A stretch of 64,000 bases of DNA. Origin: Pseudomonadota bacterium. Its GTDB lineage: Bacteria > Myxococcota_A > UBA796 > GCA-2862545. The notes under the pieces were generated by a model. The model saw only the letters and a program-made list of their open reading frames with translations. It was not told the origin of the DNA and ran no database searches. Below, one piece after another: positions 1 to 10,432 of the stretch. The stretch's first letter is position 1. The number at the start of each line of letters is the position of its first letter. The stretch covers positions 18,731-82,730 of the forward strand of contig CANJMY010000005.1 in NCBI GenBank assembly GCA_947475315.1, given 5' to 3'. The translations under genes were made by a program, and so were the position numbers.

Positions 1-1154
1 GCGCGCTGGTCGAGGCGATCTTTGTGCACCTGGTCGACAACGGCGGCGAGCTTCCCGAGGACTGGTTCGCCGCGCAGATCAAGCGCCTGGACCGCACTGA
101 GGGTGACGTGGACGCGTTGACGTCGCGCTTGGCGGCGGTGCGCACCTGGACCTACGTCTCCAACCGCGCGGGCTGGCTCAAGGACGGGCGCGGGTGGCAG
201 GCGCGCGTGCGGGACCTGGAGGAGCGGCTGTCGGACGCGCTGCACACCCAGCTCACGGCGCGGTTCGTCGACCGTCGCCTTGGCGTGGTGGTGTCGCGCG
301 ACGGCGTGGTGATGCCGACGGTGCGACGCGCGGGCGACACGCTCGTCTCGTCGAACGGCGAGGTGGTGGGCGGCCTGCGGGGCTTTCACGTGGACGTCGA
401 CGCGCGGCCTGGCAGCCACCTGGATCGCGCGGTGCGCGCGGCGGTGACGCCTTGGCTCTTGGAGCAGGTGACGGGCCTGGAGGCGGCGCCCGACACGGAG
501 ATCCTGCTCGGCCTGGACGGCACGCTGCGCTGGCAGGACGTGGCGCTCGCCACGCTGACGGCGGGCCCAGACTGGCGACGCCCGACGCTGCGCATTCCAC
601 GCACCGACCTGCTGGAGGGCGCGGCGCGCGCGCGCCTGGTCGGGCGGTTGGAGCGCTGGCTCGCGGCCTGGCTTGGGTCCTGGGCGATCGTCTCGTCGCC
701 GGATCTCACGGCGCCCGAACGCGCGCTGCGTCACGCGCTACACGAGCGCCTGGGCCTGACGCCGCGCGTCGCGTGGTCGAGCGCGCTGCGTGAGCTGGGG
801 CCCGACGCGCTCGCGCGGCTGGAGCGCGACGGGGTCGTGGTGGGCGAGGTGACAGTGCAGCACGCGCCGTCCGTCGCGCGGGTGGTGGAGCGGGCTCTGC
901 TGTGGCGCGTGCACCACGGCGCCGTCCCAGACGTCGCCGCGTCCACGCTCGCGGTGCGCGCCGACTGGGCGCAGGACGTCACTGTGGCGCTGGGCTTTGT
1001 GCCGGTGGGCCGCTGGCGGATCCGCGCGGACGCGCTGGAGTGGATGTTGGCGGGCGGGCCATCGGCGGCGGCGTCGTGGGGCATCTCGGAGGGCGCGTGG
1101 GCGGCCGTCGCGCAGCGATGGCGCGCGGCGCCGAACGGTCGCGCGCGACGGTAA
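1..1154 (+). CDS. C-terminal part of a SUV3/MgpS-like helicase (5' end outside window)
   Basis: The frame is already open at base 3 and closes with TAA at 1152-1154, so this is the 3' end of a longer gene; the GTG at 24 is only the first start codon in view. No Walker or DEAD motif lies in the roughly 380 visible residues. The recognisable block is LSDALHTQLTARFVDRR, about 70 residues after that GTG and preceded by TWTYVSNR, which matches the region that follows the motor domains in SUV3/MgpS-type helicases of alphaproteobacteria. The rest is an Arg- and Ala-rich tail, as in that family. It converges with ppk, 69 bases away. The identification rests on one conserved block and could be wrong in detail. 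Confidence 0.6.
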   Translation, partial: ALVEAIFVHLVDNGGELPEDWFAAQIKRLDRTEGDVDALTSRLAAVRTWTYVSNRAGWLKDGRGWQARVRDLEERLSDALHTQLTARFVDRRLGVVVSRDGVVMPTVRRAGDTLVSSNGEVVGGLRGFHVDVDARPGSHLDRAVRAAVTPWLLEQVTGLEAAPDTEILLGLDGTLRWQDVALATLTAGPDWRRPTLRIPRTDLLEGAARARLVGRLERWLAAWLGSWAIVSSPDLTAPERALRHALHERLGLTPRVAWSSALRELGPDALARLERDGVVVGEVTVQHAPSVARVVERALLWRVHHGAVPDVAASTLAVRADWAQDVTVALGFVPVGRWRIRADALEWMLAGGPSAAASWGISEGAWAAVAQRWRAAPNGRARR

Positions 1155-1223
1155 GCACCGCGGCGTCTCCGGCGCGCCGAACTGCACGAGTCGGATCGCC
1201 CGCGGGGCGTCGCGCGCGAGCCG

Positions 1224-3365
1224 CTACTCCAGGTCGGCCAGGAACTGCTCGTGCACGTCGGGCTGCGTCGCGCCGAGCTCGTCGCGGACCCGGGTCCACG
1301 ACCCGTCGGCGCGCATCTCGCGCGACCGGCCCACGTCTTCCAGGTAGCGCACCAGGTAGGAGTCCCAGAGCCACTTGCGCCAGCGCTTGCTCTCGATCGG
1401 GACCATCACCTCGACGCGGCGGTGCAGGTTGCGGCCCATCAAGTCCGCGGACCCGATGTAGACCTTGGGGTCGCCGCCGTGGTGGAACCAAAGCACGCGC
1501 GCGTGCTCCAGGAAGCGCCCGATCACGCTGCGCACACGGATGTTCTCGGACAGGCCCGGCACGCCGGGCACCAGGCTGCAGATACCGCGCACCAGCAGGT
1601 CGACCTTCACGCCGGCCTTGGAGGCGTCATAGAGCGCCGTGATGATCTTGGGCTCGGTCAGGCCATTGACCTTGGCGACGATGCGGGCCGGCTTGCCCAG
1701 CTTGGCTTGGCGCGTCTCGTGGCGGATGAGCGCGGTCCAGTCGTCCATCATGAAGCGCGGCGCGACGAGCAGCTTGCGGAAGGTGGCGGGCCTGGCAAAC
1801 CCGGTGATCTGGTTGAACAGATCGGCGACGTCGGCGCAGATCTCCTCGTCACAGGTGAACAGGCCCAGGTCCGTGTACACGCGCGCGGTGACCGGGTTGT
1901 AGTTGCCGGTGCCGATGTGCACGTAGCGGCGCAGGCCGCGCTCCTCGCGGCGCACGACCATGGCCAGCTTGGCGTGCGTCTTGAGGCCGGGGACGCCGTA
2001 GATCACGTGGACGCCGGCCTCTTCCAGGCGGCGCGCCCACACGATGTTGTTCTCCTCGTCAAAGCGCGCCTTGAGCTCGACGACCGCCGCGACCTGCTTG
2101 CCCAGGCTCACCGCCTCCAGCAGGGCCGCGATCACCGGCGAGTCGCCGCTGGTGCGGTACAGCGTCTGCTTGATCGCCAGCACGTTGGGATCACGCGCCG
2201 CGACGCGGACGAATTCCGCCACCGACGCGAACGCGTCAAACGGGTGGTGCACCATCACGTCGCCCTTGGAGATGCGACGGAACAGGGACTCGCCCTTGAA
2301 GCCGTTTGGCACGGCGGGGATGAAGGCGGCGAAGCGGTGCTGCGGCAGCTCCAGATCGGCCAGGCGGGACAGGCCGCTCGGCGCGACCATGCCCGGGACC
2401 CTGTACGTGGCCTGCTCGTCGATCTCCAGGCCCTCGTGGAGCTCGCTCACGATCTCGTCGGGCGCGGACGCGTCGATCTCCAAGCGCACCACGTCGCCGA
2501 AGCGCCGCTTGCGCATCTCGGTCTCGATGTACTTGAGAAGGTCGTCGGCCTCGTCCTCGCGGATCTCCACGTCGGCGTCACGCGTCACGCGGAAGGTGAA
2601 CGGGCGCTCGACCTCCATGCCGGGGAACAGGCTCGACAGGTTGGCCTTCACCAGGCTCTCGATCGGCATGAAGCGAAGCGGCGCGCCGTCGCGGCGCGGG
2701 CCGTCATCGAGCGAGAGCAGACGCGGCAGGTGGTCGGGGATCTTGATGCGCGCCAGCCGACGCTCGCCGTCCGGCGCGTCGACCATCACCGCCATGTTCA
2801 GCGAAAGGTTGCTGATGAACGGGAAGGGGAAGGCCTTGCTGATCGCCAGCGGCGTCAGCGTGGGGTGCACCTGCTGGTCGTAGTAGCGCTCCCAGCGGGT
2901 CTGCTCGCGGCGCGAGAGGTCTTCGTAGCGGACCAGCATGATCCCCGACGCGATCAGCGCGCCGGTGAGATCGTGGAGCACCGCGTCCGCGTGCTCCAGC
3001 GTCGCGCGCACCTGGTTGGAGAGCGTGTCCAGGCGCTGACGAGGCGTCTGGCCCTGGTGTGAGGGCACCTCAACGCCGGCCTCCAGCTGATGCCGGATGC
3101 CGCTCACCCGGATCATGAAGAACTCGTCGAGGTTCCGATGGAAGATGCTGATGAAGCGCACGCGCTCGAGCAGCGGGTTGGTCGGGTCCGCCGCCTCGTC
3201 CAGGACGCGCTCGTTGAAGCGCAGCCAGCTGGACTCGCGATCGATCATGGGCGGGTCGCCGAACGGCACCGCAGCGCTGGGCGGGAGGTCCTCTAGGGGC
3301 TCGGACAAGATAGCTCCGTCATCGACACCGACGCCGGGCAATGTAACCGGGGGCGCGCTCGCCAT
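1224..3365 (-). CDS. ppk: Polyphosphate kinase 1
   Basis: Makes polyphosphate from ATP, and can run in reverse, through a phosphohistidine intermediate. The N-terminal SWLRFNERVLDEAAD and NLDEFF blocks and the C-terminal HIGTGNYN motif (His at bases 1917-1919, residue 483 from this start) are those of PPK1; that His corresponds to the autophosphorylated residue of E. coli Ppk. Two starts are plausible: ATG at 3365 (713 aa) and ATG at 3248 (674 aa, nearer the E. coli length). Neither has a clear Shine-Dalgarno sequence, and the longer N-terminus is Pro-rich and not conserved. From 3365 only 28 bases separate it from divergent surE, so the shorter form, which leaves room for promoters, may be right. 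Confidence 0.95.
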   Translation of the reverse strand: MASAPPVTLPGVGVDDGAILSEPLEDLPPSAAVPFGDPPMIDRESSWLRFNERVLDEAADPTNPLLERVRFISIFHRNLDEFFMIRVSGIRHQLEAGVEVPSHQGQTPRQRLDTLSNQVRATLEHADAVLHDLTGALIASGIMLVRYEDLSRREQTRWERYYDQQVHPTLTPLAISKAFPFPFISNLSLNMAVMVDAPDGERRLARIKIPDHLPRLLSLDDGPRRDGAPLRFMPIESLVKANLSSLFPGMEVERPFTFRVTRDADVEIREDEADDLLKYIETEMRKRRFGDVVRLEIDASAPDEIVSELHEGLEIDEQATYRVPGMVAPSGLSRLADLELPQHRFAAFIPAVPNGFKGESLFRRISKGDVMVHHPFDAFASVAEFVRVAARDPNVLAIKQTLYRTSGDSPVIAALLEAVSLGKQVAAVVELKARFDEENNIVWARRLEEAGVHVIYGVPGLKTHAKLAMVVRREERGLRRYVHIGTGNYNPVTARVYTDLGLFTCDEEICADVADLFNQITGFARPATFRKLLVAPRFMMDDWTALIRHETRQAKLGKPARIVAKVNGLTEPKIITALYDASKAGVKVDLLVRGICSLVPGVPGLSENIRVRSVIGRFLEHARVLWFHHGGDPKVYIGSADLMGRNLHRRVEVMVPIESKRWRKWLWDSYLVRYLEDVGRSREMRADGSWTRVRDELGATQPDVHEQFLADLE

Positions 3366-3393
3366 TGTGTTACAAAGCGGGCACGGAGTGCTC

Positions 3394-4155
3394 TTGCGCA
3401 TCCTCGTGTCGAACGATGACGGGTTCGATTCACCCGGTCTGCACGCGCTCGCCCAGGCGGCCGAGGCTTTTGGGACCGTGTGGATCGTGGCGCCGGAGCG
3501 CGAGCAGTCCGCGCAGAGCCACAGCCTGACGCTCCAGTCGCCCCTGCGCGCCCGCAAGCGCGGCGAGCGTCGCTTTCAGGTGAACGGCACCCCGGCGGAC
3601 TGCATCTACCTGGGCATCCACGGCCTGATGGACGGGCCACCGGACCTTGTCCTGTCGGGCATCAACCGGGGGAGCAACCTGGGCAATGACGTGCACTACT
3701 CGGGCACGGTCGCGGCCGCGCGCGAGGCGTCTTTCACCGGGTTGCCGGCGGTGGCGTTCAGCCTGCACCTCGACCCGAGCGCGGACACCGTCTGCCACTG
3801 GGAGACGGCGACCGACGTGGCCCGGCGCGTGATCCCGGTCGTGCTCGACCGCGGCCTGCCGCAGCGCACCCTGCTCAACGTGAACGTGCCGAACGTGCCC
3901 CTCGACGGGCTGCGCGGCGTGCGCGTCACCACGCTCGGGCACCGGCACTACGAGAACCGCGTCACCCGCCGAGAAGACCCGTGGGGCCGCGACTATTACT
4001 GGATCGGCGGCGCGCACCGCGCGTTCGACGCCATCCCCGACTCAGACGGCCCGCTGTGCGAGGCCGGCTGGGCGACCGTGACCCCGCTGCACTCGGATCC
4101 CACGCTCACCTCCTTCCTGGCGCCGCTGCGCGCCCGGCTCTCCCCCGACTCGTAG
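3394..4155 (+). CDS. surE: 5'/3'-nucleotidase SurE
   Basis: Metal-dependent nucleoside monophosphate phosphatase, 253 aa, of usual family length. The N-terminal RILVSNDDG carries the two metal-binding aspartates, and SGINRGSNLGNDVHYSGT is the second family signature. I place the start at TTG 3394 because GGAG (3385-3388) lies five bases upstream and the protein then begins Met-Arg-Ile-Leu like E. coli SurE; GTG 3388 in the same frame is the alternative. It runs divergently from ppk and is followed after 8 bases by apt, so both nucleotide-metabolism genes are probably cotranscribed. Confidence 0.94.
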   Translation: MRILVSNDDGFDSPGLHALAQAAEAFGTVWIVAPEREQSAQSHSLTLQSPLRARKRGERRFQVNGTPADCIYLGIHGLMDGPPDLVLSGINRGSNLGNDVHYSGTVAAAREASFTGLPAVAFSLHLDPSADTVCHWETATDVARRVIPVVLDRGLPQRTLLNVNVPNVPLDGLRGVRVTTLGHRHYENRVTRREDPWGRDYYWIGGAHRAFDAIPDSDGPLCEAGWATVTPLHSDPTLTSFLAPLRARLSPDS

Positions 4156-4163
4156 AGGTCAAC

Positions 4164-4691
4164 ATGACGCAGGCCTTGATCAACGCGCTGACCACCACCA
4201 TCCGTGATGTCCAGGACTTCCCCAAGCCCGGCATCCTGTTCAAGGACATCACGCCGGTGCTCGCCAACCCGCGCCTGTTCCAGGACGTGATCACCTGGGT
4301 CGCGGGCGAGTTCGCCGGCCAGCAGGTCGACTACGTCGTGGGCATGGAGTCTCGCGGCTTCATCTTCGGCGCGCCCGTCGCGCTGCAGCTGCAGGCGGGC
4401 TTTGTCCCTGCGCGCAAGCCGGGCAAGCTGCCGGGCCTCACCGAGCGCGTCTCCTACGATCTGGAGTACGGCTCGGCGTCGCTCGAGATCCACGTCGACG
4501 GCATCAAGAAGGGCAGCAAGGTCCTGATCGTCGACGACCTGCTCGCCACCGGCGGTACGGCGGCGGCGACCGTGAAGCTGGTCCGCAAGCTGGGCGGCGA
4601 GGTGGTCGCCTGCTGCTTCCTGGTGGAGCTCGACTTCCTCGAGGGCCGCAAGCTCCTCGACGTGCCGGTGCTGAGCCTACTGCACTACTAG
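4164..4691 (+). CDS. apt: Adenine phosphoribosyltransferase
   Basis: Salvages adenine to AMP with PRPP. The 175 aa protein has the usual Apt start region FPKPGILFKDITPVL, the MESRGFIFGAPVA block and the PRPP-binding loop VLIVDDLLATGGTAAA at about residues 120-135. The ATG at 4164 is preceded by GAGG in the tail of surE. The stop codon TAG (4689-4691) is one base before a long CTGCAC hexanucleotide array, so any array change affects only the 3' untranslated region of this gene. Confidence 0.96.
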   Translation: MTQALINALTTTIRDVQDFPKPGILFKDITPVLANPRLFQDVITWVAGEFAGQQVDYVVGMESRGFIFGAPVALQLQAGFVPARKPGKLPGLTERVSYDLEYGSASLEIHVDGIKKGSKVLIVDDLLATGGTAAATVKLVRKLGGEVVACCFLVELDFLEGRKLLDVPVLSLLHY

Positions 4692-4692
4692 G

Positions 4693-4780
4693 CTGCACCT
4701 GCACCTGCACCTGCACCTGCACCTGCACCTGCACCTGCACCTGCACCTGCACCTGCACCTGCACCTGCACCTGCACCTGC
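4693..4780. repeat. Hexanucleotide tandem repeat (CTGCAC), 14 full copies plus CTGC
   Basis: Perfect CTGCAC units run from 4693 to 4776 (14 copies) followed by CTGC at 4777-4780, with no interruption. It sits between the convergent apt and S1/P1 nuclease genes. Being a multiple of three it can be read as alternating Val-Gln on the minus strand, but nothing supports that as a gene. Arrays of this purity usually vary in copy number by slippage. Confidence 0.98.
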
Positions 4781-4783
4781 GGC

Positions 4784-4810
4784 GGCGCGCCGCGCGAACG
4801 CGGCGGCGCC
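4784..4810. terminator. Possible bidirectional terminator hairpin between apt and nuclease
   Basis: GGCGCGCCGCG and CGCGGCGGCGCC can pair around a CGAA loop with a small internal bulge. There is no T-run on either strand. Its place between two convergent genes is the main support. Confidence 0.35.
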
Positions 4811-4857
4811 GGTCCGTTTCGGTCGATCGCGTGGCCGCCTCGCGGGTGCGTCGCGCC

Positions 4858-5733
4858 CTAGGGGTAGATCGCGTTGAGGACCGCCGCCAGTCGAACGCCG
4901 GCCTGCTGGAGGCGCGCGTCGACGATCGGCCGGGTGAGCAGGTCGTAGCGGCGGGGGAGCGTGGCGTCCGCGTCAAACCCGAACAGGTCGGCGCGCCGCG
5001 CCAGCGTGTAGGACTCTTCTGCCCAGGTGAGGGCGGCGGCGGTGACGGAGTGCTGCACGTCTCCCCCTGTCAGGTCGGGCCGCGACATGGCGGCGGTGGA
5101 CGCGTGCACGCCCAGGTCCACCTCCAGCTTCGCCGCCAGATCGGTCCAGGTGGGCGCGGGCGCGCGCAGGTCGGCGACCTCGGTCGAGATCAGGCGCACG
5201 TCCCACACCAGGTGGATGGGCTCCGGCGCGGCGTGGTCGTAGCTCACCGCGGTCAGCGTGCCGCCACGCCCGTCCACGTGAAAGACGTGGAGCGGCATGT
5301 GCAGATCGCCGACGAAGTGCGCGAGGAAGCGGAGCGCCTCGACGTGGTCGTCGCGGGTGAGCGCGGGGTCGTTCAGGCGCGCCGCGTAGTACCCGATGGC
5401 GCCGACGACGCAGGCGGGGCCGTGAACCCCGTCGTCCGCGCAGTTCACGCCCGTGGCGGTGACATGTTCGCTGCCGGGCGCGGTGCTGATGTAGTGGCGC
5501 GGGTTGGCCCACGCGTAGGCTGGGGCCGTGCGCGCGTACACGTCAGGCCAGGTGGCCGCCTCCGCGAGCGTGCCGAAGTCGCCGGGAGCGAGCAGCGCGG
5601 TGACCGCCTCGCGCGCGGTCGGCGTGAGCGCGTCCCAGGCGATCTGACCCACGATGCGGTGGCCGTCGTCGCCCCACGCGTGGGCCGCGGGCGAGGCCAG
5701 AAGGCATGCGAGCAGCGTGAGGGCGAGGCGCAT
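4858..5733 (-). CDS. Secreted S1/P1-type nuclease
   Basis: A 291 aa zinc-dependent nuclease of the S1/P1 family, cutting single-stranded DNA or RNA outside the cytoplasm. Residues 1-19 form a signal peptide ending AHA; the mature protein would start with Trp (WGDDGH), whose free N-terminus is a zinc ligand in P1. Further ligands are visible in HYIS, HFVGDLHMPLH and HLVW. Length is typical. The ATG at 5733 opens the leader directly. In a predatory or scavenging bacterium such enzymes usually release nucleotides from external nucleic acid, which would fit the SurE and Apt salvage genes just upstream, though that link is inference. Confidence 0.9.
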   Translation of the reverse strand: MRLALTLLACLLASPAAHAWGDDGHRIVGQIAWDALTPTAREAVTALLAPGDFGTLAEAATWPDVYARTAPAYAWANPRHYISTAPGSEHVTATGVNCADDGVHGPACVVGAIGYYAARLNDPALTRDDHVEALRFLAHFVGDLHMPLHVFHVDGRGGTLTAVSYDHAAPEPIHLVWDVRLISTEVADLRAPAPTWTDLAAKLEVDLGVHASTAAMSRPDLTGGDVQHSVTAAALTWAEESYTLARRADLFGFDADATLPRRYDLLTRPIVDARLQQAGVRLAAVLNAIYP

Positions 5734-5853
5734 TCAGGGCTCCAGGTCGCGTGTCCTGCGTAGCGCGCGGGGTCCGGCGTGGCGCGGCGATCCGGTCGGG
5801 CCGCTCTCGGGGACGGGCTCTGGGCGGTGAGCGCGGCTCAATCCGCGCGGCGA

Positions 5854-6600
5854 TCAGCGCTCAACCACGACCTCGGCTTCGAAGCCCGACGCGCCGAAGG
5901 TGCGCTCGCGCATGCGCAGGTGGCCCGCGGAGAGCGTGAGCACCGTGCTCGCGCGGGTGCCGTAGCTGCCTCCCTCGATGAACACCGGCGAGAGCATCCG
6001 CTCCAACTCCATGCCCACGCCCGTGTCCGGCAGCGCGTCGTCGGACGCGGGGGTGCGATCGGACAGCAGGGCGAACAGCGCCTCCTCGTCGACGTGCTCG
6101 GCGTGTAGCGCTCGGGTGAGCGTGTCTTCGCCGCGTCGCATCTTGGGCCAGCGGTCGTCGATCGGCCCGTTCGACACGGCGTGAACACCCGGCGCAAGCT
6201 CACGGACCGCGGGCTCTCGGTTGGACAGATGCAGCAAACGCTCGCCGTCGCCGAGCAGAAGGTGGAAGCCGCCGTAGGCGCCGCGCTCGGCCCACACCCG
6301 CGCGACGATCGCGTCGAGCGGATCGTCGGAGAGGATCGCGTCGCGGACGAGCACGCCGCGCGAGCGCGCGCCTTGGGTGAGCGGCGGGCGGCGGAAGTTG
6401 GTAACCGCCGCGAAGCGGCCGTCGGGCCGGACCGCGAGCCAGGAGCCGTGCTCGACGAGGTCACGCCCCCCGATCACGTCGGCGTGCTCCGGCCACGGAG
6501 CGATCGGCGCAGAGGGGCGCGCACGGAACTCGTCGCGGTTCGCGGCGACGACGAGGCGGCGCGCGGGGCCGGGCTGCCAGGCGAGGAAGATCACGCACAT
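5854..6600 (-). CDS. NRDE family protein (TANGO2-like)
   Basis: A 248 aa member of the NRDE (TANGO2/Ser-Thr-rich T10) family, named for the Asn-Arg-Asp-Glu motif, visible here in VVAANRDEFRARP near residue 20. I start it at ATG 6600 because the family protein begins Met-Cys and the Cys, exposed after Met removal, is the presumed N-terminal nucleophile; the open frame extends 17 codons upstream without family similarity. The block GSWLAVRPDGRFAAVTNFR follows as expected. The biochemical function of the bacterial members is unsettled; animal TANGO2 has been tied to haem and acyl-CoA handling. Confidence 0.85.
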   Translation of the reverse strand: MCVIFLAWQPGPARRLVVAANRDEFRARPSAPIAPWPEHADVIGGRDLVEHGSWLAVRPDGRFAAVTNFRRPPLTQGARSRGVLVRDAILSDDPLDAIVARVWAERGAYGGFHLLLGDGERLLHLSNREPAVRELAPGVHAVSNGPIDDRWPKMRRGEDTLTRALHAEHVDEEALFALLSDRTPASDDALPDTGVGMELERMLSPVFIEGGSYGTRASTVLTLSAGHLRMRERTFGASGFEAEVVVER

Positions 6601-6737
6601 TCGATCGCGTATCGCGCGGGTGGATGCGGGGGCAGCGGGTGTCATTCGCATCGACAGGTAAACAGACCCTCCAACATGGGGCGCACCCGAACGAACTCAT
6701 GTTCACGGCGCCTCCCGCGCCACACACCGAGGCCACC

Positions 6738-7010
6738 ATGAAGCTCTCCAACTTGGCCGTCCTGATCGGCCTGACCCTCTCCGCACAGGCCGTGGCCGGC
6801 GACGAACCCACCCCGGCGCCCGCCGCTGAGCCCGCCCCCGCGGCGGAGTCCGCGCCTGCGCCCGCGCCGCTCGAGGTCATCGCCCCGCGCGTCAGCGCGC
6901 CCGCGACCGAAGACGACGCCTGGGGCAGCAACCCCTGGAACCTGTCGGCCGACATGCTGGAGCGCGTGCAGAACCGCGCGCCGGCGTCCGACAAGCTCCC
7001 GCGTCAGTAG
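6738..7010 (+). CDS. Small secreted Pro/Ala-rich protein, unknown function
   Basis: A 90 aa protein with a clear signal peptide (charged MK, then about 15 hydrophobic residues ending AVAG), a low-complexity Pro-Ala-Glu stretch at residues 25-45, and a polar C-terminus with the short segment WGSNPWNLSADMLERVQNR. No family is recognised. ATG 6738 is chosen because it gives the complete signal peptide; the frame opens upstream without one. It ends 72 bases before convergent coaE, with a hairpin between them. Confidence 0.7.
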   Translation: MKLSNLAVLIGLTLSAQAVAGDEPTPAPAAEPAPAAESAPAPAPLEVIAPRVSAPATEDDAWGSNPWNLSADMLERVQNRAPASDKLPRQ

Positions 7011-7060
7011 GCGCCGCGAACGGTCGCGACCCGAGCGCCGCGTGGTCGTCCTTCGGGCGG

Positions 7061-7079
7061 GCACGCGTCGCTCGCGTGC
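7061..7079. terminator. Bidirectional hairpin between convergent genes
   Basis: GCACGCG and CGCGTGC form a perfect 7-base-pair stem around TCGCT, between the stop codons of the small secreted gene and coaE. No T-run is present, so termination strength is uncertain. Confidence 0.5.
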
Positions 7080-7082
7080 GCA

Positions 7083-7678
7083 TTAGGCCCCGACCAGCTT
7101 GCGCCACAGGTCGTCCGCGGCGGCCGTGAGATCGGCGAGCGAGCCCTCGTTGCGCACCACGTAGGTGGCGACACGCTCCTTGTCCCCCATGGGGAGCTGC
7201 GCGCTGAGCACCGCGCGGGCGGCGTCGTCGCTCACGCCGTCGCGCGCCATCACGCGCGCGATCTGCACGTCGGGCGACGCGCTGACCACGACCAGGGCGT
7301 CCTGCATCCGCCACGAGCCGGTCTCGACCATGAGCGCGGCCTCGATGCCGACGAGCGGCGCCTGTGCGGAGGCCTGCCGAGCTACCCACGCGCCGATCGA
7401 CTCGAAGATGCGTGGGTGGGTGATCGACTCCAGGCGACGTCGCGCGGAGGTGTCGGACATCACGATCGTGCGCATGCGCGCGCGGTCGAGGTTGCCGTCC
7501 TCGTCGAGGATCTCGGAACCGAATGCGTCCACGACGGCGGCTAGGCCGTCGGTGCCCTTGGCCACGACCTCGCGCGCCACCTTATCCGCGTCGAGGATCG
7601 GCACGCCGTGCCGCTCGCGCAGCAGCTGCGCGACCGTCGACTTGCCCGTACCGATTCCACCTGTCAGGCCGAACGTCT

Positions 7679-7682
<4 letters not shown>
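7083..7682 (-). CDS. coaE: Dephospho-CoA kinase
   Basis: Last step of coenzyme A synthesis: phosphorylates the 3'-OH of dephospho-CoA. The 199 aa protein opens with MKTFGLTGGIGTGKST (P-loop at residues 8-16), followed by the DADKVAREV block and THPRIFE, all characteristic. Its ATG (7680-7682) overlaps the TGA of the upstream sigma-54 activator gene in an ATGA arrangement, so translation is probably coupled. This is not the usual neighbourhood for coaE. Confidence 0.95.
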
Positions 7683-9445
<1,763 letters not shown>

Positions 9446-9488
9446 GAACGCCCCCCGGGCGGTGCATAACGCGAGCGCGAGGAGGCCG

Positions 9489-10298
9489 TCAGAATCGACC
9501 GGCGATCGAAAATTCCAGGCCATCCGAGCGTGGGGCGACGCTGGCGCCAAGCGAGGCGAGACGGTCCTTTCTCCACGAGACGCCGGCGTCGATGACGCTG
9601 GCCCCCCAGCTCACGTAGAACAGGGTGGCCGCGGGAATCGACCATGCGTCCCGGTAGAGCTTGGCGCGGGCCTGGGCCTGACGGGCGGCCTCCGGATCCG
9701 ACGTGCTGCTCTGCGCGACGATCCGGCTTTGGTGCTGGATCTCGACCCATGCGCCGACGCTCGCCCCGGCGGACGCGACCTGCAGCGTGGCGTAGACCGC
9801 GCCGCGGACCGGGTGGCCTGCGCGGAACTGGGGCGCGCCGAATGGGGAGTAGCCCCACCAGGGCATGGGGACGCGCACGCGGGCAGCGGCCTTGCGCTCG
9901 TCGGCGACGGCGGTGCGGACCAGCTCGAACGCGCCCACCACGTCGAGCGGATGATCGTAGGGGCTGATGCGGAAGTCGGGGTCGTGCTCCAGGACCACGC
10001 GGAAGCTCGCGCCGGCTGCGTCGCGGTCGTCGGCCAGGTACTGGATCTCCGCGAGGTAGATCCAGGCGTCGGCTTCCACCGGCCAAGGGACATCATGCTG
10101 CGCTTGCGCGCGGGCGACGAGCGCTTGCAGGGTGGCTCGCGCGCTGACCGCGTCACCCAGCAAATAGGTGCGGCGTGCGGCTTCGAGCTGGTCGGCTGGA
10201 TCCGTCGACGCAGACGACGGCGCTGGATCCGGCACATCCGGATCCGCCCACGCGGCGCCCATGGAAGCCCACAGGACGAACAGCAGCCGGCTTGTCAT
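9489..10298 (-). CDS. Secreted or periplasmic TPR-like protein, unknown function
   Basis: A 269 aa protein with an N-terminal signal peptide (about residues 1-18, ending AWA), a helical TPR-like region (about 35-115; LEAARRTYLLGDAVSARATLQ, YLAEIQYLADDRDAAGASFRVVLE) and a C-terminal half with two or three hydrophobic stretches. The order TPR plus hydrophobic C-terminus recalls outer-membrane-associated proteins of Myxococcota, but I recognise no named family. It is 43 bases upstream of the FHA activator on the same strand and probably heads that operon. Confidence 0.75.
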   Translation of the reverse strand: MTSRLLFVLWASMGAAWADPDVPDPAPSSASTDPADQLEAARRTYLLGDAVSARATLQALVARAQAQHDVPWPVEADAWIYLAEIQYLADDRDAAGASFRVVLEHDPDFRISPYDHPLDVVGAFELVRTAVADERKAAARVRVPMPWWGYSPFGAPQFRAGHPVRGAVYATLQVASAGASVGAWVEIQHQSRIVAQSSTSDPEAARQAQARAKLYRDAWSIPAATLFYVSWGASVIDAGVSWRKDRLASLGASVAPRSDGLEFSIAGRF

Positions 10299-10372
10299 GC
10301 GCTCCGTCGAAGTCGCCCGATCTCTAGCACCCTCGCGCGCCGACGGAAGGGAATTGGGCTAGGAGTCTGCAT

Positions 10373-10384
10373 GCAAGCGCTTGC
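10373..10384. promoter_or_regulatory. Perfect 12-bp palindrome GCAAGCGCTTGC, possible operator
   Basis: The palindrome lies in the 134-base divergent region between the TPR/FHA/coaE operon and the helix-turn-helix-like gene at 10433, about 50 bases from the latter's start. A CTAGGA box (10359-10364) lies just upstream of it. Binding by the adjacent HTH protein is a guess from position. Confidence 0.35.
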
Positions 10385-10432
10385 GCGCCGCGCAATTGGC
10401 GGTGATGGACGAGGCGCACGAGAGTGGGTCTG

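Noticed and set aside
1155..1223. Terminator between helicase and ppk
   Set aside because: Several short GC inverted matches but no stem that stands out from composition.
4504..4776. Minus-strand ORF starting with Val-Gln repeats over the CTGCAC array
   Set aside because: Only the microsatellite read in frame plus antisense of apt; no start signal.
4693..4780. CRISPR array
   Set aside because: Direct hexamers without spacers; no cas genes in the window.
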